Part shown: in pieces, positions 5,987-13,684 of the stretch
Layout: the number at the start of each line of letters is the position of its first letter
How positions within the stretch are numbered: position 1 is the first letter of the stretch
DNA from: an uncultured Phocaeicola sp.
GTDB lineage: Bacteria > Bacteroidota > Bacteroidia > Bacteroidales > Bacteroidaceae
Length of the DNA: 45,788 nt
Reading direction: 5' to 3'
NCBI GenBank assembly: GCA_944320605.1
Contig: CALUIE010000013.1
Span: 1-45,788 of the forward strand
The notes under the pieces: model-generated
Databases searched by the model: none
Seen by the model: only the letters and a program-made list of their open reading frames with translations
Told to the model about the DNA's origin: nothing
Translations under genes and position numbers: made by a program

Positions 5987-6832
5987 TCACTCCATTATAA
6001 GTTTCACTGCAGCCCAATTGTTCTTTTCACGATAGTGTACAAACTTGAGTCCGAGGCTTTCACCTTTGCTGCGTATGGCATCTATATCCTGTACATAGAA
6101 TCCGCTCATATATATTTCAGAGCCTTTGTACATACATGCTGTATAGGCAGCCATATCGTTCAGAAGAATATTTCTGTTGATGTTTGCTATTATGACATCA
6201 AAAGGTTTGCGCCCTTCGAGGAGAGATGCGTCGCCAAGCTCGACTGTGATATTGTTGATATTGTTTAACGCTATGTTGTCGCGCGAATTGTTTACACACC
6301 AGTCGTCGATGTCGATGGCTGTTACAGGGTCTGCTCCTCTCATGCTTGCCAGGATTGCAAGTATTGATGTTCCGCAGCCCATGTCGAGTACAGATTTGCC
6401 TTTCAGGTCGGCGTCAAGCAGTTCGCCAAGGATAGAACTTGTTGTTTCGTGATGTCCTGTTCCGAAAGCCATCTGCGGATTAATGACAATGTCATATTCA
6501 GCCTTTGGATAATCTTTGTGGAACGTGCTGTGTATAACGCATCTGTTGTCTATTACAATAGGCTGGAAGAAATTCTTTTCCCATTCTTCGTTCCAATCCT
6601 TGTCTTCCGGTTCTGTTATGGTGTATGTTATCTCTGTATTGGGAATAGGGAAATCTGCTATTATGTTTTTTAGGGCTTCTTCGTCGAAAAGTGACTGTTG
6701 TATATAGGCTTGCATGCCTCCTTCGCATTCTACAAAACTTTCAAAACCTGCTTCAGCCGTAAGTGCGGAAAGGATGTCTGTAATAGTTTCATTACATGGA
6801 TTAGCGGAAAATGTAACTTCAAAGTATTTCAT
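5987..6832 (-). CDS. prmA: Ribosomal protein L11 methyltransferase
   Basis: 281 residues, the usual length for PrmA, which trimethylates ribosomal protein L11 using S-adenosylmethionine in the cytoplasm. The N-terminal third is the substrate-binding domain (residues 1 to about 70). The methyltransferase domain shows FGTGHHETT (123-131), the SAM-binding glycine motif VLDMGCGTSILAI (148-160), the acidic AIDID (172-176) at the end of strand 2, and the catalytic-loop motif IANINRN (215-221). All are characteristic of PrmA. It is a single gene, divergent from the PIN toxin-antitoxin pair, with a promoter-like TATCTTTG at 6869-6862 on the minus strand. A GTTCA array follows its stop codon. Confidence 0.95.
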   Translation of the reverse strand: MKYFEVTFSANPCNETITDILSALTAEAGFESFVECEGGMQAYIQQSLFDEEALKNIIADFPIPNTEITYTITEPEDKDWNEEWEKNFFQPIVIDNRCVIHSTFHKDYPKAEYDIVINPQMAFGTGHHETTSSILGELLDADLKGKSVLDMGCGTSILAILASMRGADPVTAIDIDDWCVNNSRDNIALNNINNITVELGDASLLEGRKPFDVIIANINRNILLNDMAAYTACMYKGSEIYMSGFYVQDIDAIRSKGESLGLKFVHYREKNNWAAVKLIME

Positions 6833-6861
6833 ATGTGGATATTTTTGTTTAATTTATGACG

Positions 6862-6869
6862 CAAAGATA
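6862..6869 (-). promoter_or_regulatory. Promoter -7 element for prmA (TATCTTTG)
   Basis: CAAAGATA on the plus strand reads TATCTTTG on the minus strand, a match to the Bacteroidetes -7 consensus TAnnTTTG, 30 bp upstream of the prmA start. No convincing -33 TTTG lies 19-21 bp further upstream. Confidence 0.5.
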
Positions 6870-6966
6870 ATAAAAGAATGAATGGCATAATAATGTTGTT
6901 TACCTTTGTTTATCTTGATATTGTGAAATAATAAATTTAAATATGCTATATTTCAGATTAATTGTT

Positions 6967-6974
6967 TATCTTCG
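6967..6974 (+). promoter_or_regulatory. Promoter-like element for the PIN toxin-antitoxin pair (TATCTTCG)
   Basis: TATCTTCG is one mismatch from TAnnTTTG and ends 29 bp before the antitoxin start at 7004. TATATTTC at 6947-6954 is a second candidate. The 171-bp gap 6833-7003 therefore holds divergent promoters and nothing else I can identify. Confidence 0.4.
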
Positions 6975-7003
6975 CATAAATGAATTGTTAAAATGTCATA
7001 TAT

Positions 7004-7225
7004 ATGGAAAGGACTATTTTTAATAAGGCTCAACTGGAGATGCTTGAAATAATGGCAGGTGTACGTACAGAAAAAGAACTTGATGAACTCAAGCATGTGA
7101 TATCGGAGTATTATGCCAAACGTGCCGATGAGGAAATGGATAAGTTATGGGAATCTGGACAATGGAGTGAGAAGACTTTGAAGGATTTAAGTGACGCTCA
7201 TTACCGTACACCATATAAGCAATGA
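7004..7225 (+). CDS. Antitoxin of a PIN-domain toxin-antitoxin pair
   Basis: 73 residues, acidic and helical (MERTIFNKAQLEMLEIMAG, then TEKELDELKHVISEYYAKRADEEMDKLW). The size, its place directly upstream of a PIN-domain gene, and the 4-bp overlap of its stop with the toxin start (ATGA at 7222-7225) identify it as the antitoxin. Such antitoxins bind and block the toxin through the C-terminal part and often repress the shared promoter through the N-terminal part. A specific DNA-binding fold is not obvious to me here; the N-terminal helix-rich half could be one. The promoter candidate is at 6967-6974. Confidence 0.8.
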   Translation: MERTIFNKAQLEMLEIMAGVRTEKELDELKHVISEYYAKRADEEMDKLWESGQWSEKTLKDLSDAHYRTPYKQ

Positions 7226-7641
7226 AAAGATTAGTAGTTTTGGATACCAATTGTTTGGTGCAAATGTTGTCAGTGCATAGTCCGTATCGTCCTGCATGGC
7301 AGGCTTTTCGAGATGGAAAGTATGTTTTATGCGTTACAAATGATATTCTGGAAGAATACCACGAGATTATCACACGTGTCGCAAATGAAGCGGTGGCTCA
7401 TAATGTTGTAAATGCAATAGTACGTAGTCCATTTACCCGTTTTTTCACTCCGCATTTTCGTTTTCGCCTTATAGAACAGGATCCTGATGATAATAAATTT
7501 GTAGATTGCGCTATAGTGGCAGGTGCAGATTATATAGTTAGCGAAGATGCACATTTTCGTATATTGGATACAATTCCTTTCCCAAAAGTTTTGGTAATCA
7601 GATTGGAGCAATTTGTAGAAGAAATGAAAGAATTCAGATAA
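7222..7641 (+). CDS. PIN-domain toxin (predicted ribonuclease)
   Basis: 139 residues, a complete PIN domain. The acidic residues expected to hold the metal ion are visible: Asp8 in VVLDTN, Glu44/45 in DILEEYHEI, Asp90 and Asp95 in DPDDNKFVDCAI, and Asp109 in SEDAHF. The DPDDNKF-D--I-A-AD-IVSED pattern is typical of the subfamily annotated as putative toxin-antitoxin system toxin component. Toxins of this fold cut RNA, often tRNA or mRNA, and stop growth when released from the antitoxin. It overlaps its antitoxin by 4 bp, so translation is coupled. A dedicated terminator follows at 7663-7709. Confidence 0.85.
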   Translation: MKRLVVLDTNCLVQMLSVHSPYRPAWQAFRDGKYVLCVTNDILEEYHEIITRVANEAVAHNVVNAIVRSPFTRFFTPHFRFRLIEQDPDDNKFVDCAIVAGADYIVSEDAHFRILDTIPFPKVLVIRLEQFVEEMKEFR

Positions 7642-7662
7642 ACTTTTCGATTCATAATTTGT

Positions 7663-7709
7663 ATCGTCTCGTCCTGTTTTTATTAAATATAGGGTGGGGC
7701 GATATTTTT
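7663..7709 (+). terminator. Rho-independent terminator of the PIN operon
   Basis: ATCGTCTCGTCCT (7663-7675) pairs with AGGGTGGGGCGAT (7691-7703). All 13 positions pair if G-U wobbles are allowed on the plus-strand RNA. The loop is 15 bases, and TATTTTT follows. The wobbles favour a hairpin in the plus transcript. Confidence 0.65.
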
Positions 7710-7725
7710 ATTATGTAAACTCAAA

Positions 7726-7754
7726 ATAGGGAAATCCCTATGATATATTAGGGA
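7726..7754. promoter_or_regulatory. TAGGGA palindrome plus a third half-site, putative operator
   Basis: ATAGGGA (7726-7732), two bases, then TCCCTAT (7735-7741) form a perfect inverted repeat. A further TAGGGA sits at 7749-7754, exactly 22 bp (two helical turns) after the first at 7727. It ends about 30 bp before the promoter element at 7785 and so is well placed for a dimeric regulator of the gene at 7846. The regulator is unknown. Confidence 0.5.
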
Positions 7755-7784
7755 ATTTCTATGTAACGTATGATATTACCATAT

Positions 7785-7792
7785 TATATTTG
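7785..7792 (+). promoter_or_regulatory. Promoter -7 element (TATATTTG) for the gene at 7846
   Basis: TATATTTG matches TAnnTTTG perfectly and ends 53 bp before the start at 7846. There is no good TTTG at the -33 position, which fits a promoter that needs an activator, possibly one acting at 7726-7754. Confidence 0.55.
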
Positions 7793-7845
7793 TACGTGAA
7801 AAAAAGCATGATGTAACAAAACTTATAACTAAAGAAATTAAAGAT

Positions 7846-9141
7846 ATGAAGATGAGAAGAATAGTACTGGCTTCCATGCTGTTAGCTTTCCTGCCGTGGT
7901 TGGCGATGGCACAGAGTACTGACGACCTTTATTTTATCCCTAAAAAGGAGAAAAAGACCGAGGCGAGTCAGAAGGTTGGAGTGGTACCTAAGGAAGTCTC
8001 AAACAAAACGGTGAACGAGCTGCCGTCGAATACGGCCATAGTTGTGAAAGATGTGAAAGGAAATGTACGTGATGTTGACGAGTATAACCGCCGATACACA
8101 TCGCGTGACAACACTTTTACATATGAAAATGATACTCTTTACATAGAAGAAAAGCCATATGGCGAACGTGGCGAATGGGTTAACGGATTCCAGGGCTCTG
8201 ATATGGATTACGAATACGCGATGCGAATAATACGTTTCCGCAATCCGAGATATGCCATACCTATAAGCAGTCCTCTCTATTGGGATGTGGTTTATGGAGC
8301 ATTCCCTTCATGGGATTGGAATGTTTATGACGATGGTATGTACGCCTATATCTTCCCTACATACACCAACAGTTTGTGGTGGAACTGGCGATGGTCATAC
8401 GGTTTCTATGGTCCCGGATGGGGATTCGGTTTTGGATGGCACTCTCCATGGTACTCTCCTTGGTATTATGGTGGCTGGTATTCACCATGGTATGCCGGTT
8501 ATTGGGGCGGATACTGGGGAGGTTACTGGAGACCGGGCTGGTATCATCACCATCATCATTACCCTTATTATGGATGGAACAGTGGATGGTACCGTTCCGG
8601 ACATACAGACTACAGACCCGGCAGATACCAGTCATATAACAGAGGAAGTTCTGTTATTGGTTCAGGTTCGTCATATACAAGACGACCTCAAACCTCATCA
8701 GCTATAACTACAAACAGAGCTAATACAGCTGCCAGACGTTCATCAATAGGCAGGGTAGTTACAGGAAGTAATACAAGAGGAGATGCCACACAGTCTGTCA
8801 GACCGGGCAGATCGGCTACAGGAAATCGTGGAATTACCACAGGTACAAGTTCCGGTACACGTGTAAATTCAGGCAATACATACACACGTCCTAACACCGG
8901 AACATATACCCGTCGCAGCAATACTAGCATAGACAGGACAGGTTCTAATTATAATCGTCCTAGCAGTACTCGCCGAAGTTCGAACTATTATAATAATAAC
9001 AACAGTAATACAAGAAGTACTTATCAGCGTTCAAATACAAGTTCGTCTGGTAGCAGTTTCAGTAGAAGCAGCAGTAGTTATAGCAGATCTTCTGGAGGCT
9101 CTGTAACACGTTCAAGTGGTGGCAGCAGTCGTCGCAGATAA
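7846..9141 (+). CDS. Exported Gly/Trp/Tyr-rich low-complexity protein
   Basis: 431 residues with a signal peptide (hydrophobic core, then AMAQ at about residues 20-23, cleavage before or after Gln). Residues 25-140 are an ordinary charged region. About 165-250 are extremely rich in Trp, Gly, Tyr and Pro (repeats such as SPWYSPWYYGGW and GYWGGYWGGYW), ending in five consecutive His. From about 255 to the end is a disordered Ser/Thr/Arg/Asn-rich tail (RRSSN, SSFSRSSSSYSRSS), strongly positive. No enzyme family is recognised. The composition suggests a cell-envelope or extracellular structural or adhesive protein, or one binding polyanions and metal. A FadL-type gene follows after 35 bp and could be co-transcribed. 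Promoter and possible operator lie upstream at 7726-7792. Confidence 0.7.
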   Translation: MKMRRIVLASMLLAFLPWLAMAQSTDDLYFIPKKEKKTEASQKVGVVPKEVSNKTVNELPSNTAIVVKDVKGNVRDVDEYNRRYTSRDNTFTYENDTLYIEEKPYGERGEWVNGFQGSDMDYEYAMRIIRFRNPRYAIPISSPLYWDVVYGAFPSWDWNVYDDGMYAYIFPTYTNSLWWNWRWSYGFYGPGWGFGFGWHSPWYSPWYYGGWYSPWYAGYWGGYWGGYWRPGWYHHHHHYPYYGWNSGWYRSGHTDYRPGRYQSYNRGSSVIGSGSSYTRRPQTSSAITTNRANTAARRSSIGRVVTGSNTRGDATQSVRPGRSATGNRGITTGTSSGTRVNSGNTYTRPNTGTYTRRSNTSIDRTGSNYNRPSSTRRSSNYYNNNNSNTRSTYQRSNTSSSGSSFSRSSSSYSRSSGGSVTRSSGGSSRRR

Positions 9142-9176
9142 TTGTAATAAGTTGTTTCCTATAAATTTACAACACA

Positions 9177-10808
9177 ATGAAAAGAATAAATATTTTTGCT
9201 ATATTGACAATGTCCGTATCGGCATTGTTTGCACAGACACAATACGATGCAGCCCGGATAACCGGAACTGAACTGAACGGAACAGCGCGTTTTGTAGGTA
9301 TGGGTGGCGCAATGGGAGCCTTGGGAGCGGACATATCTGTCATAGGTACAAATCCGGCAGGTATAGCCTTGTTCAGAAGCCATAATGTCGCGACATCATT
9401 CGGTTTTAACAAGAATATGACAAACAGTACATTCAATGGTACTAAAGTCGGTGACAGCCGTACCAAGGCATCTTTCGACCAGATTGGTTTTGTATATTCA
9501 AACAAGATAGGAAACAAGACAAACCTCAGATATCTCAATTTCGGATTTAATTATCATAAGGCTGCCAATTTCAACAGGCAGATGACATCTAAAGGAGCTT
9601 TGAACGGTTCTTCATTAAGTTGGCAGATGACTGATATGATGATAGGTGCCGGATACGGTTCGCAGGAAGATTATGATAAGGTTCTTGATGCCGATAATCC
9701 ATATACATCAGAGTATTTTTACGGAACACCATTTTTAGGTTTAATGGGAGCCAGGACAGGTCTTGTCGATGGTGATACAGATGAACAGGGCTTCTACATG
9801 ATGGGATGGAACGGTAATATGGGTGAGTACTACAGCCGTGAGGAAGGCGGTATCAACCAGTATGACTTCAATATGTCGTTCAATGTTCAGGACCGTTACT
9901 ATTTTGGTGTGACACTTGGAGTTTATGACGTTAATTATAACCGCTATTCGTCATATTCCGAGACATTGCTTGATGACTTTGGCGATGATAACGGAAACTT
10001 TACTTTAAATAACTGGTTCAAAACCCGTGGAACAGGTTATGACCTGAAATTCGGATTTATAGCCCGTCCGTTCGAGTATTCTCCGTTCCGTTTCGGATTT
10101 GCCATACATACTCCGGTGTGGTATATGCTCACTGACAGATATACGTCAGTGTTGGAAACGGGAATTACTCATTTTGGAAAGGTTTATACGGAAAACCTGT
10201 CAGAGTATCTTAATCCGGATTATGTGTGGGACTATCGTATGCGTACTCCATGGAAATTTAACGTAAACATGGGTACAACATTCAGTGGAGTACTTGCCGT
10301 GGGTGCAGAATACGAGTTTTCCAATTATTCGTATATCAATTATAAAGACTATGACGGATATGAATTGTCAAGCGCAAATGTAGCGACCGACAAATATCTC
10401 AAGGGGGTGCACACACTGAAACTTGGTATGGAGGCAATGTTAACTCCTTCGTTCAGTTTTCGTGCAGGCTATAACTATGTAACCTCGGCATTCAATGAAG
10501 GTTCTGTGCGTTATGTTCCTAATGTTGATACCATGAGCGATAAGTATATATGGTTTGACGAGACACGTACCGATCCGGAATATCACAACATCAAGGCCCG
10601 TAATACACTGACGTTGGGACTCGGTTACAGTGGTAGGATAGTATATGCCGATGTGGCATATAAATACGATTTCTACAAGTCCGACTTCTTCATGTTCGAC
10701 GATTATAAATTTGCCAATGACGGTGTAACGGTAGTTGACAGGAACAACTCGGCATTGATAGGCCATAATCGTCATCAGGTACTGTTTACCGTAGGTTGCA
10801 GATTCTAA
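9177..10808 (+). CDS. OMPP1/FadL/TodX-type outer-membrane protein
   Basis: 543 residues. The signal peptide ends SALFAQ, with cleavage around residue 20. The mature start, with ARFVGMGGAMGALGADISVIGTNPAG compressed into the first 60 residues, carries the GALG-D-----NPAG pattern of the FadL/OMPP1 family, whose N-terminal hatch plugs a 14-strand barrel that transports hydrophobic compounds such as long-chain fatty acids. The rest alternates aromatic and polar residues in the way of beta strands and ends in Phe (VGCRF), as outer-membrane barrels do. The substrate cannot be told. It lies 35 bp after the Gly/Trp-rich gene and is followed by a terminator at 10843-10881. Confidence 0.8.
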   Translation: MKRINIFAILTMSVSALFAQTQYDAARITGTELNGTARFVGMGGAMGALGADISVIGTNPAGIALFRSHNVATSFGFNKNMTNSTFNGTKVGDSRTKASFDQIGFVYSNKIGNKTNLRYLNFGFNYHKAANFNRQMTSKGALNGSSLSWQMTDMMIGAGYGSQEDYDKVLDADNPYTSEYFYGTPFLGLMGARTGLVDGDTDEQGFYMMGWNGNMGEYYSREEGGINQYDFNMSFNVQDRYYFGVTLGVYDVNYNRYSSYSETLLDDFGDDNGNFTLNNWFKTRGTGYDLKFGFIARPFEYSPFRFGFAIHTPVWYMLTDRYTSVLETGITHFGKVYTENLSEYLNPDYVWDYRMRTPWKFNVNMGTTFSGVLAVGAEYEFSNYSYINYKDYDGYELSSANVATDKYLKGVHTLKLGMEAMLTPSFSFRAGYNYVTSAFNEGSVRYVPNVDTMSDKYIWFDETRTDPEYHNIKARNTLTLGLGYSGRIVYADVAYKYDFYKSDFFMFDDYKFANDGVTVVDRNNSALIGHNRHQVLFTVGCRF

Positions 10809-10842
10809 TCATTTTCATCTTTCATATACAATATCTCTTGTG

Positions 10843-10881
10843 TCATCCGGCTCGGTGTTTCATCGGGTCGGATGATTTTTT
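10843..10881 (+). terminator. Rho-independent terminator after the FadL-type gene
   Basis: TCATCCG (10843-10849) pairs with CGGATGA (10869-10875) around a 19-base loop that can pair further (CTCGG/TCGGG region), followed at once by six T (10876-10881). Confidence 0.75.
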
Positions 10882-10928
10882 GTAAATAGTTTCATATTTT
10901 TAGGCATTAACTTAAAAATGTTTTGAAT

Positions 10929-11549
10929 ATGATTTATGGTTACATCAGGGTCAGTACGGATAAACAATGTACTGAAAATCAACGTTATGAGATAGAAAAG
11001 TATTGCAAAAGAAACAACGTGTCTGTCGATTCTTGGGTTGAGGAAACAGTTTCAGGGACGAAACGGGTGGAAGGACGCAAGTTGGGCCGTGTGCTCAAAC
11101 GGATGCGTAAGGGAGACATTCTGATATGTGCCGAACTTTCAAGATTAGGCAGGAACCTCATGCTTATAATGTCCATCCTTAACAAATGTATGGAGAGCGG
11201 TATGCAGGTATGGAGTATAAAAGACAATTATAAATTGGGCTATGACATACAGTCAAAAATACTTGCGTTTGCATTTGGCTTGGCAGCGGAGATAGAAAGA
11301 GACCTTATTTCACAACGTACCAAAGAGGCCTTGGCAAGAAAAAAAGCCGAGGGAGTGGTCCTCGGAAGACCCAAAGGCAGCAAGTCTGCTATGAAAAAAC
11401 TTACGAGACATAAAGATGAAATATGTAAAATGCTGATGGATAACTGCCCTAAATCTCTTATCGCCCGTAAGTTTAAAGTCAACAGGAGTACTCTTTACCG
11501 TTTTATTGACGAGATGAATATAGGGAACTATAGCAAAGATATATACTAA
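10929..11549 (+). CDS. Small serine recombinase, DNA-invertase type (Mpi/Hin-like)
   Basis: 206 residues from ATG at 10929; an in-frame TTG at 10923 is less likely. The resolvase/invertase domain shows YIRVSTDKQ with catalytic Ser9, the Arg-containing ELSRLGRN (69-76), and the long E-helix region ending EIERDLISQRTKEAL. GRPKGSKS (146-153) links to a C-terminal helix-turn-helix (KSLIARKFKVNRSTLYRFI, about 176-194). Length and layout match the small invertases of Bacteroidales, such as Mpi, which flips many promoters genome-wide in B. fragilis. It stands alone between a terminator and darT, on the same strand. No paired inverted repeats were spotted near it, so its target sites are probably elsewhere. 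Confidence 0.85.
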   Translation: MIYGYIRVSTDKQCTENQRYEIEKYCKRNNVSVDSWVEETVSGTKRVEGRKLGRVLKRMRKGDILICAELSRLGRNLMLIMSILNKCMESGMQVWSIKDNYKLGYDIQSKILAFAFGLAAEIERDLISQRTKEALARKKAEGVVLGRPKGSKSAMKKLTRHKDEICKMLMDNCPKSLIARKFKVNRSTLYRFIDEMNIGNYSKDIY

Positions 11550-11681
11550 TTCTCGATAGTCAAAATTGTCGGCATTTACTTTGTTCTACAGCTGCGGAAT
11601 GATTGTTTGACACGTGTGGGACGATTGTCCGAATAGTTATTTTGATATAATCACAAGTATAGTTCCATTCTGTGCCATAAC

Positions 11682-11713
11682 TTTGTGTCCTATTGTTTTT
11701 TTATATACCTTTG
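11682..11713 (+). promoter_or_regulatory. Full promoter for darTG (TTTG - 20 bp - TACCTTTG)
   Basis: TTTG at 11682-11685 and TACCTTTG at 11706-11713 are separated by 20 bp, an exact match to the Bacteroidetes consensus TTTG-N19-21-TAnnTTTG. The darT start at 11738 follows 24 bp later, so the leader would be short. This also argues for ATG 11738 over the in-frame TTG at 11693. Confidence 0.75.
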
Positions 11714-11737
11714 CATTCGGATATAAATAGTATTATT

Positions 11738-12397
11738 ATGGCTGAAAGAACAAATAATATACCGCCAAATCCATTGTATATTTTTAGAATGATCCATTTT
11801 GATAATCTTGAATATGTTTTGACGAATGGCATTTGCTGTAGCAGGCATCCGAAAGCAGATCCGGGATATATTAATATTGGAGATTCCAGCCTGATTTCCC
11901 AACGTGACAACTGTGTTGTCCGTATAGATCCGCCGGGCGGAGTACTTGGCGATTATATCCCGTTTTATTTTGCCGGACATACCCCAATGTTGCTTAAGAT
12001 AATAACGGGTTATGGAGTAGATAAAATCCCACAGGAAGATATAATCTTTATCTGTTGTAAAGTGAATGATATAATTGACTATACAAATGAATGGTGTTTT
12101 ACTGATGGACATGCCAAGTCTGCTATTACAGAATACTTTAATGATTTAAGATTTATATCACGTGTTGACTGGAATGCCGTAAAAGCGACCCAATGGACAA
12201 ATGATGAGAACGATTTTGACAGGACAAGGAAGAAGCAGGCTGAATTTCTCGTTAAATATTTCATCCCTGTTTCGTACATAAGTTCTATAATAGTGAAAAA
12301 CTCTGAAAAGGAAGAGGAAGTTCGTCGTCTTCTTTACAGGTTGAATCTTAATATCCCGATACAAATTGATGTTAATAATAATCTTTATTACAAATGA
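11738..12397 (+). CDS. darT: DarT-type DNA ADP-ribosyltransferase toxin
   Basis: 219 residues. DarT attaches ADP-ribose from NAD to thymidine (or guanosine, in DarT2) in single-stranded DNA and blocks replication. Recognised features: LYIFRMIHFDNLEYVL (13-28) containing the NAD-contacting Arg/His region, PFYFAGHTPML (75-85), and RKKQAEFLV (164-172), whose Glu169 is at the place of the catalytic Glu. The start at 11738 fits the promoter at 11682-11713. The stop overlaps the darG start (ATGA at 12394-12397), and a macrodomain antitoxin follows, which confirms the assignment. DarTG systems act in phage defence by abortive infection. Whether this is DarT1 or DarT2 type I cannot decide by eye. Confidence 0.9.
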   Translation: MAERTNNIPPNPLYIFRMIHFDNLEYVLTNGICCSRHPKADPGYINIGDSSLISQRDNCVVRIDPPGGVLGDYIPFYFAGHTPMLLKIITGYGVDKIPQEDIIFICCKVNDIIDYTNEWCFTDGHAKSAITEYFNDLRFISRVDWNAVKATQWTNDENDFDRTRKKQAEFLVKYFIPVSYISSIIVKNSEKEEEVRRLLYRLNLNIPIQIDVNNNLYYK

Positions 12398-13452
12398 TAA
12401 GATATATAACAGGAGATTTACTTTCCGCTGATACGGACGCCATTGTCAATACTGTTAACACAGTGGGGGTTATGGGAAAAGGTATCGCCCTGCAATTTAA
12501 GGAGCGATATCCGCATAATTTCAGAGTCTATTCGCAAGCCTGTAAGGAAAAGACCATATATCCCGGAAAATTATTGGTGGTTAAGGACAGATACCTTGAC
12601 AATGATATTCTGATAATCAATTTTCCTACGAAAGTAGAATGGTATAGGAAATCAGAATATTCATATATCGAGGATGGTCTTAAGGACCTGGTTGGAATAA
12701 TCGGCAAGTATAATATCAGGAGTATAGCTATTCCCCCATTGGGATGCGGAAATGGAGGATTAAGATGGATGAATGTAAAGAGCCTGATAGAGAAGTACCT
12801 TAAACCTGTTTCGGATAAGGTTGATATATTCATTTATGAACCGGATAATGAGATAAAGGAACTCTTAAAAAGGCAGGATAACAAAAAAGATATAAAACTG
12901 ACTGCCGCGAGAGCACTGATTCTATACGCAATGTTTTATTACGAGACTTTAGGCGAGAAATCATGTCTTTTTGTTGCTAATAAGATTGCATATTTCCTTC
13001 AGCGTTTGGGTGAGCCGTCATTTATGAAACTGAAGTTTGTTGCATATACATACGGCCCTTATTCAGTGCAAGTTGACCATTTGTTACATGCTCTGAATGG
13101 TAAATATATTAGAGGACTTGAACAAATGACGGTTAAGCCTTTTGAGGAGATTTCCCTTGTGTATGAAAATGCCAAGGAGGTGAGTGAATATGTCAGGAAA
13201 TCTTTGGACGATGCGCGTCGGCAAAAACTTGTAAGCCTGATAAAACTGATTGATGGTTTCCAGTCTGCGTTGGCATTGGAAGTCTTGGCGTCTGTAGATT
13301 ATATTAGGAAAGAAAATCCCGGAATAGATAAGGAAGAAACTATATGTAAGGTGAAATCATGGAATAAAAGAAAAAATAATCTTTTCAGTGAAAAAATGAT
13401 TTCGGTCGCCTATGACCATTTGGAATTGCATAAACATGTATTTTTGTCTTGA
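12394..13452 (+). CDS. darG: DarG-type macrodomain antitoxin
   Basis: 352 residues in two parts. Residues 1 to about 155 are a macrodomain: ITGDLLSADTDAIVNTVN (5-22), GVMGKGIALQFKERYP (25-40), and IPPLGCGNGGL, the loops that bind ADP-ribose. This domain removes ADP-ribose from DNA. Residues from about 165 onward form the helical C-terminal domain typical of DarG, with KIAYFLQRLGEP and AYTYGPYS, which binds DarT directly and mimics DNA. Both neutralising activities are therefore expected. It is translationally coupled to darT through a 4-bp overlap. The pair sits right after an invertase gene in an accessory-looking stretch. No clear terminator follows on this strand. Confidence 0.9.
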   Translation: MIRYITGDLLSADTDAIVNTVNTVGVMGKGIALQFKERYPHNFRVYSQACKEKTIYPGKLLVVKDRYLDNDILIINFPTKVEWYRKSEYSYIEDGLKDLVGIIGKYNIRSIAIPPLGCGNGGLRWMNVKSLIEKYLKPVSDKVDIFIYEPDNEIKELLKRQDNKKDIKLTAARALILYAMFYYETLGEKSCLFVANKIAYFLQRLGEPSFMKLKFVAYTYGPYSVQVDHLLHALNGKYIRGLEQMTVKPFEEISLVYENAKEVSEYVRKSLDDARRQKLVSLIKLIDGFQSALALEVLASVDYIRKENPGIDKEETICKVKSWNKRKNNLFSEKMISVAYDHLELHKHVFLS

Positions 13453-13505
13453 AATAGAAGTTGTGTCTTTTTTATTTTCACATTTGTTTTGTTCTTTAAT
13501 AAAAA

Positions 13506-13533
13506 CTCCTCCGTACTTCACAGTAGGGAGGAG
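13506..13533. other. Hairpin in the 13453-13794 gene-free stretch
   Basis: CTCCTCC (13506-13512) pairs with GGAGGAG (13527-13533), with inner TACT/AGTA after a G-G mismatch. Five A precede it and no T tract follows, so it would terminate only minus-strand transcription. The rest of the 342-bp gap holds the promoter at 13656-13684, a weak leader hairpin near 13736-13753, and a ten-codon open frame at 13770-13802. Confidence 0.45.
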
Positions 13534-13655
13534 CAGATGTTTAAAATAATGTGATTTATTTATGTATCCATAAAGTCCTGCAAAATAAGGTTGGGTTGCA
13601 TATTTACTATTATACAAATACTTAAATTTTTTTTCACAAAAAATCGGACAAATTG

Positions 13656-13684
13656 TTTGCTTAATAAAATATTTGCTATATTTG
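13656..13684 (+). promoter_or_regulatory. Promoter of the pilus operon
   Basis: TATATTTG at 13677-13684 matches the -7 consensus exactly. TTTG at 13656-13659 lies 17 bp upstream, slightly closer than the usual 19-21. The transcript would carry a leader of over 100 nt before the first pilus gene. An AT-rich run including eight T (13627-13634) precedes it. Confidence 0.55.
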
